Below are positions 27,636 to 35,816 of a DNA stretch of 64,000 nt, one piece after another (position 1 is the first letter of the stretch; each line of letters begins with the position of its first letter). Made by a program: the position numbers and the translations under genes. The notes under the pieces are model-generated. The model made no database searches, had not been told where the DNA came from, and saw nothing but the letters and a program-made list of their open reading frames with translations. Source of the stretch: Acidaminobacter sp. JC074 (GTDB lineage: Bacteria; Bacillota; Clostridia; Peptostreptococcales; Acidaminobacteraceae); NCBI RefSeq assembly GCF_022496765.1, contig NZ_VANV01000021.1:1-64000 (forward strand). The letters are read 5' to 3'.

Positions 27636-29047
27636 ATCAACTTAAGTGCGTCGTAAATAAAAGTTAGAACGATGATAAACGGTAATGAGAATACAGTTCT
27701 AATTAAATAAAACTTGATGATGTCTAAAACATTGAAACCCATCTTTGTTCTCAAAAGTGCAATACCAGTTTCTGATAAGAAAACCAATTGTGTAAAAGAA
27801 AGCACACCAATGATAAACTTAGCCTTAACACTTGCATCACCCATAATAAAAATAGTTGGCAGGTACATATCAAACAGACCAGCAATAGTACCAGTCGCCA
27901 TTGAAACAGATGTTTCTGCTCCAAAGCCCAGTAATTGATAAAGTGGTACAATTGGCTTGGTTACTATTTCAAAGAATGGTGTATGTTCAGCAATGATAAG
28001 ACCAATGGTACCTGCAGCTATGATAACAGGTAATAGGCCAACATATAACATAACACCGATTTTCCAACTTGCCAAGAAAGATGTCAGAGTATCTGTTTCT
28101 TTTGCCTTTCTATCAGCCAATACCAAACCTCTTTCAAAGGCATTTCCTGGCAACATAGGCATCACTTTAGGTTCTGAGTAATAAGATTCATCCCATTTCT
28201 TATAAGGCATTCTCGCCATGATGATACCAACGATAACAGTAACAAGTGCTATGGTTCCATAGAACAAACCAAAGTTATCTGTAAAGCCTAGGTTGATACC
28301 TACTACAATAGCAAATCCTAGTCCAATAACTGAGAAATTTGTAGCGATTTTTGCAGCTTCTTTTTTGTTGTAATAGCCATCTTGATAAAGCTTATCTGTA
28401 ACAACAATACCAATGGTACCATCACCTAAAAATGATGTTGTTGCATCAACGGCTGAATAGCCAGGTACTCTAAAAAGCTTTTTCATAACTGGATTTAAAA
28501 ACTCTCCAACAAACTCTATCAGACCAAAGTCTACTAGAAATGGTAAGAAGAAAACACCTGTTACCATAGTAACCAGCATGGTTCTACCTAGTCCTGTTAA
28601 TACACCACCTGTAAAGTCACCAAAGATGATAGAACCTATAGCCGTGTCTAGGCCAATTTGGTAGTGGGTAAATAAAAAGACAATCGAACCGAAAATTCTG
28701 AAAAATTTATGGGCAGGACTGCATTTAAAGACCTGATTTAAAAACTCTGACTTCGATTCATAAAAAGTAAAAATAATCGTTCCTAAAATAATGACAGAAA
28801 ATAATAAGGTTGCAAATATCATGGCAAAGTCATAGACTGGTGGTGATAATACAAAGCTGATTAAATGAGCAATTAAACTTTGATCCACGCCACCTATGTT
28901 AAAGTTAAACAACATAGGTGTCAGATAAAAGATAAAAGCACAGACAGACATAACGATGAATTTGGTGTACTTACCTTTAAACATTGATGGTACCTCTTTT
29001 AACTCTTGAAGCTGATCCACTTCAATTCTAGCATTTGCTTGACTCAT
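27632..29047 (-). CDS. YjiH/nucleoside-recognition (Gate-domain) membrane protein
   Basis: 471 residues starting MSQANARIEVDQ, with about ten membrane segments and glycine-rich motifs such as SFLGDGTIGIVVT and ATGTIAGLFDMY typical of the YjiH/Gate family. Members are putative transporters of nucleosides, peptides or other small metabolites; the substrate is unknown. A 15-codon longer frame lacks a ribosome site, while AGGGGG precedes this ATG. In the operon with the two peptidases and racemase it is the likely importer or exporter. Confidence 0.78.
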   Translation of the reverse strand: MSQANARIEVDQLQELKEVPSMFKGKYTKFIVMSVCAFIFYLTPMLFNFNIGGVDQSLIAHLISFVLSPPVYDFAMIFATLLFSVIILGTIIFTFYESKSEFLNQVFKCSPAHKFFRIFGSIVFLFTHYQIGLDTAIGSIIFGDFTGGVLTGLGRTMLVTMVTGVFFLPFLVDFGLIEFVGEFLNPVMKKLFRVPGYSAVDATTSFLGDGTIGIVVTDKLYQDGYYNKKEAAKIATNFSVIGLGFAIVVGINLGFTDNFGLFYGTIALVTVIVGIIMARMPYKKWDESYYSEPKVMPMLPGNAFERGLVLADRKAKETDTLTSFLASWKIGVMLYVGLLPVIIAAGTIGLIIAEHTPFFEIVTKPIVPLYQLLGFGAETSVSMATGTIAGLFDMYLPTIFIMGDASVKAKFIIGVLSFTQLVFLSETGIALLRTKMGFNVLDIIKFYLIRTVFSLPFIIVLTFIYDALKLI

Positions 29048-29093
29048 AGTTCCCCCTATTCTTATTTTACAGCAATACCAACCTAGCCTCAAC

Positions 29094-30146
29094 TTACTTA
29101 TCTGCTATTAATAAAAGTGCATCTGCTATATCTTTTAAATCCTCATGAATAACCTGACCATTTTCCGTTATCTTCACATCATCAATGTATATAGTTGTCT
29201 TTTCTAATATACCATCAAAGTGTGATTTAGCAGGCTGTCCATGTGGTGGTGCATCTATAGGGCTTGTATGACCAAAACCTAAATCTATGCCACCATATAT
29301 TCTTTCATCTATAACAATACTTTCAGTTAAAGCTCTAACACCAGGATTCAATGAAATCATCATATGTGAAATCTTATACATGTTTTCATCTTCAAAACTA
29401 TCTACAAAGGCCTTCATTTGTTCTGCCTTGCCATCTCCAACAAAGTCTACAATCCTGCCTTTGTCCATGACAAACTCTACTCGACTATCTTTGGTCATCC
29501 CTACTTGCATGAGTTCATCAAAGACAATACGGCCCTTCATGGTATTAAACTTAGGAACTATGTTGATATAACCTGGCAGTGTGCCAAACTTAGGTTTATG
29601 GTACTGACCATCATCTAAATCAAGGACATGATTATGGTCTAACTCATAAGTAAAGTCTGTACCCCTCTCTGTTGTTACTCTAATAGTGGCTGCTTTTTCC
29701 AACATCACATTGATGCCATTTAGAAGTTGACCCATAAGTGGAATATCCACTTTAGTAACCAGTTGATTGAGTTGCTCGACACTTGCATCATAAATGATTA
29801 AATATCTTAGTTTCTTGTTGTCTCTCATGGCTGTTTCCCAAATATCAGAGTAAAGCATAAACTGTGAGTTAAACTCTATCCATACATCTGCATGTAAAAT
29901 AGCACCTGTTAAACATTCATGTGGCCAGTCAGCCATGCCTTCTTGCCCTTCTCCTCTTGGTGTCGCAACACGAACAACCATTGGCTTACCACCAGCTGTA
30001 AAGGCTGCCTTGGCAAAAGCTTCTACAATCTCCATATCAGAACCAGTATCAGCCGTTAAAACAACAGACTCCCCTGGCTGTACTTTAAACATGTCTTTCA
30101 TCATTTTATGAGCGATTAAGTTAAGCTCATAATCGTATTTACTCAT
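29094..30146 (-). CDS. M29 aminopeptidase/NicX-like metalloenzyme
   Basis: 350 residues of the leucyl aminopeptidase (aminopeptidase T)-like family, which also contains the 2,5-dihydroxypyridine dioxygenase NicX. Metal-site motifs are in the C-terminal half: NPGVRALTESIVIDER, then IDLGFGHTSP, then SHFDGIL. Cytoplasmic. AGGAAG precedes the start. Operon context with an M20 dipeptidase favours a peptidase, but a ring-opening dioxygenase role cannot be ruled out because the two activities share the fold and the motifs. Confidence 0.75.
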   Translation of the reverse strand: MSKYDYELNLIAHKMMKDMFKVQPGESVVLTADTGSDMEIVEAFAKAAFTAGGKPMVVRVATPRGEGQEGMADWPHECLTGAILHADVWIEFNSQFMLYSDIWETAMRDNKKLRYLIIYDASVEQLNQLVTKVDIPLMGQLLNGINVMLEKAATIRVTTERGTDFTYELDHNHVLDLDDGQYHKPKFGTLPGYINIVPKFNTMKGRIVFDELMQVGMTKDSRVEFVMDKGRIVDFVGDGKAEQMKAFVDSFEDENMYKISHMMISLNPGVRALTESIVIDERIYGGIDLGFGHTSPIDAPPHGQPAKSHFDGILEKTTIYIDDVKITENGQVIHEDLKDIADALLLIADK

Positions 30147-30236
30147 ACTTACTTCCTTTCTTATAATAAGTTTATGAAATCATAGATATAAGTTCTTTAT
30201 GATATTCACAAAATATACGTTTTATTTTTAGAATTT

Positions 30237-31490
30237 TCACACAATTGTATGTGACAAACGAATCATGGCATCTTTATATATGTCTACAAGCTTAAAGAGT
30301 TTTTCTTTTTCTATATATTCATTGGCTTCATGAGCCAGTTCTTCTTGATCTGGATAGACTGGACCAAAGCTGACCATATTCTTCATAACACGTGCATAGG
30401 TGCCGCCACCTATTACCATTGGCTTTGATTTATAATCGCCTGTATGCTCCTGATATGTTTCCATTAAAGAAGTAACAATGGCATGGTCCTTATCTACATA
30501 AAGTGGTTCTAAGTGATCAATCAAATCATATCCATAGTCTGAAAAAACACTTTCAAAACGTTCTAGGACAAGAGACGGTTCTGATGTTACTGGATACCTG
30601 ACATTGATGTTCATGTGCATTTTCTCTTTGTTAACACTTATTTTTCCAAGATTAAAAGTTAACTTACCTGAGATATCATCTTCAAAATCACATCCAGCTT
30701 TTTTACCGTAATAGTCAAGTCCAATTAAATCGCTGAATGTTTGTAAGCTAGGATGGTTTATTTTCTTAGATAAATCCATTAAAGCTTTGCATATAGCATT
30801 CTCACCTTTTTCTGGCTGCATAGCATGACAGGACTGACCTTTATAAGTATGATTTTGACCATCGACTATTAAACTACAGGTATCTGGTACACTATTTCTA
30901 GACATACCACCTGATATTTCAATTGGATTGCCTCTTTCATCAAGTGGTAAATCGAAAGAAATGTCAAAATCTAATATGCCTTTTTCTGCGTGAATCAGTG
31001 GAAATGAACCATCCGGTGTAAAGCCTAGCTCAGGCATCTTCTCACTATCTGTAAACCTTGAGATCCCTCGCCATAGAGTTTCCTCATCAGTTCCAATGAT
31101 AATCTGTATCTTTCTATCGAGTTTTATCTCCTGGTCTTTGATCTCTTTTAAAGCATGTAAACAAGCAATGATTGGTCCTTTGTCATCTATAGACCCTCTT
31201 CCATAAAGCTTGCCGTCTATTTCTGTAAGTACAAATGGATCTGTTAACCAACCAGAGCCTTCTGGAACAACATCACAATGGGCAAGAACCCCAACAGCTT
31301 TATCGGAGTCTCCATATTCAATGATGCCTACTTGTCCATCTAGATTTGACGTATTAAATCCATAAGCCCCTGCTAGATCCAATATGTAATTTAAGGCATC
31401 ATCTATAGACTTCCCATAGGCAAAACCGTCATTTTCATCTAAGACACTCCTAATGGCTATGAAGCCTTCTAAGTCTTTTATTATCTCCAT
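30237..31490 (-). CDS. M20-family dipeptidase (PepV/Sapep-like)
   Basis: 417 residues starting MEIIKDLEGF. Metal and catalytic residues are visible: H71 and D73 in VLAHCDVVPEG, D102 in GRGSIDDKGP, E136/E137 in GTDEET, and a late GGGTYARVM motif. Zinc dipeptidases of this group cleave Xaa dipeptides or beta-Ala and D-Ala types in the cytoplasm. The longer frame adds 30 unrelated residues; AAGGAGGGGG before this ATG decides the start. First gene of the operon, divergent from pucR. Confidence 0.85.
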   Translation of the reverse strand: MEIIKDLEGFIAIRSVLDENDGFAYGKSIDDALNYILDLAGAYGFNTSNLDGQVGIIEYGDSDKAVGVLAHCDVVPEGSGWLTDPFVLTEIDGKLYGRGSIDDKGPIIACLHALKEIKDQEIKLDRKIQIIIGTDEETLWRGISRFTDSEKMPELGFTPDGSFPLIHAEKGILDFDISFDLPLDERGNPIEISGGMSRNSVPDTCSLIVDGQNHTYKGQSCHAMQPEKGENAICKALMDLSKKINHPSLQTFSDLIGLDYYGKKAGCDFEDDISGKLTFNLGKISVNKEKMHMNINVRYPVTSEPSLVLERFESVFSDYGYDLIDHLEPLYVDKDHAIVTSLMETYQEHTGDYKSKPMVIGGGTYARVMKNMVSFGPVYPDQEELAHEANEYIEKEKLFKLVDIYKDAMIRLSHTIV

Positions 31491-31624
31491 ATCCCCCTCC
31501 TTATATAAATTGTAGCCAATAGAAAAAACATAATCCTTGTTAATATCATAATAATTTGCTTGTATATATGTAATTTTCACAATATCATATTAAGTAGAAA
31601 GTGATATGAAAGAAAGGATTAGAG

Positions 31625-32758
31625 ATGTCTATTTCAATAAAGACTATTTTAGACTTGGATGTATTTAAACAAGCAAGACTTTTAACAAATGAAAAATCCG
31701 CTTTACGTGTTATAAAGGCAGTTTCTGTTACAGATGTGGAATTAGCTGAAGATATGATTGAAGATGAGATTTTAAGACCTGGAGATTTCTTCTTATCTAC
31801 ACTTGCCTATACACAAAGAGACTTTGGCATTTTCTATAAAAATGTAAAGATCCTTATAGCTGCAAGATGCTCAGGGCTTTGCATTACCAATCAGTACCTT
31901 AACAAAGTACCTGATGAAATAATTGATTTATGTAATGCAGAAAACTTTCCTTTAATTATGATAGACAAGGATGTACCTTATGCCATGATTATCAGAAGGA
32001 TTACAGAAACCATCATTTCCAATCAATCACATGTTGTTAACTTAAATATCATCAACGCTCTTATAAATGGCAATATCTCAAAAACAGAAAAAAACGACCT
32101 TATACGTCGTTTAAATCCTTACTTTAAGTCTTCTTTTCTTGTCTTTTATATCAATAATCTCGAGCCGCTTCACGAACAAGCTTTTATGAAAGAAGTCAAC
32201 AATCATAAGGCCTGGCTGGCAGTTCCTTATATAGATGGCCTTCTTGTAATTGTGACCTACTCTGATGGTCTTAAGGAACTGAAATCACTTAAGTCTTTTA
32301 TTTATAGCCAAGGCGGCAAATATCCTGGTGCAATCATTGGTATCAGTTCTGATCATGAGACACTTTACGATCTTAGCGATGGTATAAGAGAAGCTTTATT
32401 TGCATCAAATTCAGTGCCTTACACGAAAAAGAATATGATGTGTTATGACGATTTAGGCTCCATTAGACTCCTAGTAGCCCTCCAAAATCATCAGGAACTT
32501 TACAACTACTATCATCTAACCATCAAGAAAATACTGTCATATGATCAAAAGTACAAGACTTCTCTTTTCTTAACCCTTGAAGCATTTGTACGAAACGATG
32601 GTGATTATAAGAAAACAGCCTTTGATACCAACCAACATGAAAACACCATCAGGTATCAAATCAAAAAAATCAAGCAAATACTCAACCTTGAAAACCAAAA
32701 CATACAGTTTTTTGAGACCATTTCTCTTGGTTTAAAAGCACATAATATTCTAAACTAA
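31625..32758 (+). CDS. PucR-family transcriptional regulator
   Basis: 377 residues. The N-terminal PucR domain (about 5-125: TILDLDVFKQARLL, then DEILRPGDFFLSTLAYTQ) is followed by a GGDEF-like middle and a C-terminal PucR helix-turn-helix (TLEAFVRNDGDYKKTAFDTNQHENTIRYQIKKI, here split as TLEAFVRNDGDYKKTA and HENTIRYQIKKI). The family controls purine, amino-acid and amine catabolism. It is divergent from the M20-M29-YjiH-racemase operon and is its likely regulator. An inverted repeat, ATATCA/TGATAT, at 31582-31607 precedes it. Confidence 0.85.
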   Translation: MSISIKTILDLDVFKQARLLTNEKSALRVIKAVSVTDVELAEDMIEDEILRPGDFFLSTLAYTQRDFGIFYKNVKILIAARCSGLCITNQYLNKVPDEIIDLCNAENFPLIMIDKDVPYAMIIRRITETIISNQSHVVNLNIINALINGNISKTEKNDLIRRLNPYFKSSFLVFYINNLEPLHEQAFMKEVNNHKAWLAVPYIDGLLVIVTYSDGLKELKSLKSFIYSQGGKYPGAIIGISSDHETLYDLSDGIREALFASNSVPYTKKNMMCYDDLGSIRLLVALQNHQELYNYYHLTIKKILSYDQKYKTSLFLTLEAFVRNDGDYKKTAFDTNQHENTIRYQIKKIKQILNLENQNIQFFETISLGLKAHNILN

Positions 32759-32790
32759 AAATCACTTGATTAGATTCACGTGGTTTTTTT
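32757..32790. terminator. Terminator between convergent pucR-like and GH3 genes
   Basis: AAATCAC pairs with GTGGTTT (one G-T pair) around a 14-base loop, ending in a run of seven T residues on the plus strand. Confidence 0.65.
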
Positions 32791-34957
32791 ATGTTAAAGT
32801 TATTGTCTCCTTTAACAAAGTCTCTTCATCTGAACTAGGTCCAACCATGAAAGTGTAAGAGCCATTTTCTAAAAGCCAGTTCTTACTGTCAACATCATAA
32901 TATCTTAGTTCATCTAGTTTAACATCAATGGTTACAGTCTTTACTTGTCCAGCTTCAATCATAACTTTTTTAAATCCTTTAAGCAGTTTTTCTTGTCTTT
33001 CAACTCGTGAGTCTTTCATGCCTACATATACCTGAACCACTTCCTCTACATCCATTTTTCCAACATTTTTTACATCAACTTTAACAGTAACATGGTCTTT
33101 GAATCTTTTTAATCTTAGATTAGAATATTTAAAACTGGTATAAGAAAGGCCATGACCAAAATGATAATGTGGCTTTTTCTTATGTTCATCAAAATAAGAA
33201 TATCCGTGATAAAAATCATACACGATTTCATCGTCAGAGCTTGAAAAGTAAGGTAAATCTTTTTCATCCAGTGGCACTGTAAAAGGCAGTTTACCAGATG
33301 GAGAAATATCGCCAAATAAAATCCTTGCAAGCGCATGGCCACCTGCCATCCCTGCATACCACATCATTAAGACAGATGACACATCTTTATCCCATTGACT
33401 CGTTGTAATAGCACTACCACCTACTAATACGACTGTCGTATTGATGTTTATCTTAGAAATGGCCTTAATGAGCTTAACTTCTTTTTCTTTTAAGCCTAAG
33501 CTTTCACGGTCGCCACCCTCACCTTTTAGTGAACCAGTATAAGACTTTTTCTTTTTAGAGTCATGATGTTTCACAAGTCCAGCCTTTATGAACTTCTTTT
33601 GATTCATATAGCCTCTAAAAGTCACATTGTCTGGTACATCTTTATGAGCATCGGGTACAACGTATTCACCTTCATCCCTATAATCATTACCGCATACAAT
33701 GACAACATGATCAGCAAGAGCTGAAGCCTCTAACGCCTCCTTTATTTGATCTGATGAGAAATACTCAACCATCATGTCTGTAGCTAAATAAGTTTTTAAT
33801 CCTTCTAAAACATTAATATTTGATTTTGATCTTACCCTTGAGCTACCCTTGTCACCAATATTCTCAGAGCTGGCTAAATCACCTACAAGTACAAGTTTTC
33901 CTTGTTTTTTAATTGGTAAAGCATTAAAGTCATTCTTTAAAAGAACCATGGATTTTTCTGCTGCTTCTTGAGCAATAGAAATATGCTCTTTGCAGGCTAC
34001 CATATCAAGCGAATAGCTTTCAGGATCCTTAGTATTTGAAAATGATAATGATGTCCTAATGATCCTTCTAGCTGATTCATCTATGACCGACTCGCTGATA
34101 CTGCCATCTTTAACAGCCTTTAATAGATGTTTATGGTAAAAGACAGGCATAGGCATTTCTAGATCCATACCTGACTCTATAGCCTTCTTGGTATTGTGTA
34201 TACCATAAGAAAAATCAGAACTGGTGAAACCTTTAAAATGCCACTGCTTTCTCAGTATGTCAGAAAGTAGTTCCTTTGATTCACAGCAGTAATGTCCATT
34301 AATCTTATTATAGGCCCCCATTAAAGAAGCAGCCCCCGCATCTACGGACTTCTTAAAATGTGGTAAATAAACTTCATGAAGTGTTCTTTCATCGACTTTT
34401 ACATCTACTCTAAATCGATTATTTTCAATTGAGTTTACTGCAAAATGCTTTAAACATGCCATGACATTATGATCTTGTACAGCCTCTGTTAATGCAAGTC
34501 CAAACTCTCCGACTAGGAAAGGATCTTCTCCATATGTTTCTTGAGCTCTTCCCCAAGCTGGATGACGAAGTAAGTTGATACATACCCCACCAAAATAATT
34601 GGCTCCTTGAGCTCTAGCCTCCCTAGCCATAGCATGGCCGATTCTTTTCTCTAAATCAATGTCAAAACTTGCACCTCTGGCCATGGAAACAGGAAAGCAT
34701 GTGGAACTTCCCATAGCTATCCCTCTTGGACCATCTGTGAATCTAACAGGTAAAACGCCATACTTTTTACTCCCTAATGTGTCTATTGGAACAGGATTAT
34801 ACATGGTCTTATGTTTAATGATATTATCAACAGGGTCCCAAACACCATTGAGTAAAAAGACCTTTTCTTTTAAAGTCATTTCATTCAAAATCTTCTCTAC
34901 TTGATTTTCAATTTCAAAATCACTCATTGTAGCATTCTTTAAATTAAACATTGCCAA
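32789..34957 (-). CDS. Glycoside hydrolase family 3
   Basis: 722 residues: N-terminal barrel with KHFAVNSIENN (K170/H171) and nucleophile D248 in GFTSSDFS; alpha/beta sandwich domain (about 330-560); fibronectin-III-like domain at the end (DVEEVVQVYVG...). Different subgroup from the two longer GH3 paralogues in the window: no C-terminal tail, and SSDF instead of SDWG. No signal peptide. Its start overlaps the preceding PAP2 gene by 14 bases, making it the third gene of GH2-PAP2-GH3. Substrate unknown; beta-glucoside, xyloside or hexosaminide are possible. Confidence 0.88.
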   Translation of the reverse strand: MAMFNLKNATMSDFEIENQVEKILNEMTLKEKVFLLNGVWDPVDNIIKHKTMYNPVPIDTLGSKKYGVLPVRFTDGPRGIAMGSSTCFPVSMARGASFDIDLEKRIGHAMAREARAQGANYFGGVCINLLRHPAWGRAQETYGEDPFLVGEFGLALTEAVQDHNVMACLKHFAVNSIENNRFRVDVKVDERTLHEVYLPHFKKSVDAGAASLMGAYNKINGHYCCESKELLSDILRKQWHFKGFTSSDFSYGIHNTKKAIESGMDLEMPMPVFYHKHLLKAVKDGSISESVIDESARRIIRTSLSFSNTKDPESYSLDMVACKEHISIAQEAAEKSMVLLKNDFNALPIKKQGKLVLVGDLASSENIGDKGSSRVRSKSNINVLEGLKTYLATDMMVEYFSSDQIKEALEASALADHVVIVCGNDYRDEGEYVVPDAHKDVPDNVTFRGYMNQKKFIKAGLVKHHDSKKKKSYTGSLKGEGGDRESLGLKEKEVKLIKAISKININTTVVLVGGSAITTSQWDKDVSSVLMMWYAGMAGGHALARILFGDISPSGKLPFTVPLDEKDLPYFSSSDDEIVYDFYHGYSYFDEHKKKPHYHFGHGLSYTSFKYSNLRLKRFKDHVTVKVDVKNVGKMDVEEVVQVYVGMKDSRVERQEKLLKGFKKVMIEAGQVKTVTIDVKLDELRYYDVDSKNWLLENGSYTFMVGPSSDEETLLKETITLT

Positions 34958-35810
34958 CTTTCCTTTCGTTAAACTCGTAATTGTGCTTAGAGCTATTTTC
35001 CTTATTTAATCCGAGTACATGAGTCGATATCATAAATGTGATGTAAATAATAATGATCGACATGGTCGTATCAGTTACAAAATGAGCGCCCTCAACAACT
35101 CTTGAAAACATAGTCAGTAGAATCCATATCCAAGCTATTAAATGACACACATAAGATTTTACTTTTAGGTTTAGAGCGTTAGGTAATAGTGTAAACCACA
35201 AAATAAGTGATGCACCAGATGTATGACCTGATGGGAAGGACTTAAAACCATCATTTAATGCACTAGAATTTATAACATACCATCTTGTATAATCCGCCAT
35301 ATCTTTAAACTCTCTAAATCTCATCCTACCAAATGTGTTCTTTAAAAGATTTATAAGAATATAAGAAGCCAAGCACATGATTAAACCGCACAATGCAAGT
35401 TTTGTAAAAGTCTCAATAGCCACTCTTTTTGAAATCCATAAGCCTACGAGAAATGATAAAAAGATAATCACATTGATTAACACAATCAACCAAAAATCAC
35501 TAAACTCAAGATTCATGTAATGCCTTATATTTATTGCAAAATGAATAGATACCCTCGTTAAAAGAAACAAGAGAAGAATTTTCTTTAACAACCTAAACAA
35601 GACATTTTCACTTGAACTTGTTATCAGTAAGTATGAAGTTGAAAACAAGCCGACCATAAAGTAAGGTAACTCACCTAGAACTTTGAAAAGCGCACCATAT
35701 AGAGTGCCTGGTTTATACAAGAGTTGAGAAATACTTAAATCAGTAAATGTAAAGACCGCCATAAAGGCAATCAAGACATACAGTACATACATTTGTTTGT
35801 TCTTCATCAT
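34944..35810 (-). CDS. PAP2-family membrane phosphatase
   Basis: About 288 residues with six to eight membrane segments. The three-part phosphatase signature is present: KNTFGRMRF (K-x6-R, with F for the usual P), SFPSGHTS, and SRVVEGAHFVTD (S-R-x5-H-x3-D). Such enzymes hydrolyse lipid phosphates such as undecaprenyl or phosphatidyl phosphate. The first possible start is a GTG directly after the GH2 stop; AGGTG fits better to the ATG two codons on. Its place between two glycosidase genes, overlapping the second, is odd. Confidence 0.82.
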   Translation of the reverse strand: MMKNKQMYVLYVLIAFMAVFTFTDLSISQLLYKPGTLYGALFKVLGELPYFMVGLFSTSYLLITSSSENVLFRLLKKILLLFLLTRVSIHFAINIRHYMNLEFSDFWLIVLINVIIFLSFLVGLWISKRVAIETFTKLALCGLIMCLASYILINLLKNTFGRMRFREFKDMADYTRWYVINSSALNDGFKSFPSGHTSGASLILWFTLLPNALNLKVKSYVCHLIAWIWILLTMFSRVVEGAHFVTDTTMSIIIIYITFMISTHVLGLNKENSSKHNYEFNERKVGNV

Positions 35811-35816
35811 TTTCAC

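Noticed and set aside
31582-31607. ATATCA/TGATAT inverted repeat before the PucR gene
   Set aside because: Only 6 bp per arm in very AT-rich DNA; mentioned with the gene but not called as a separate operator.
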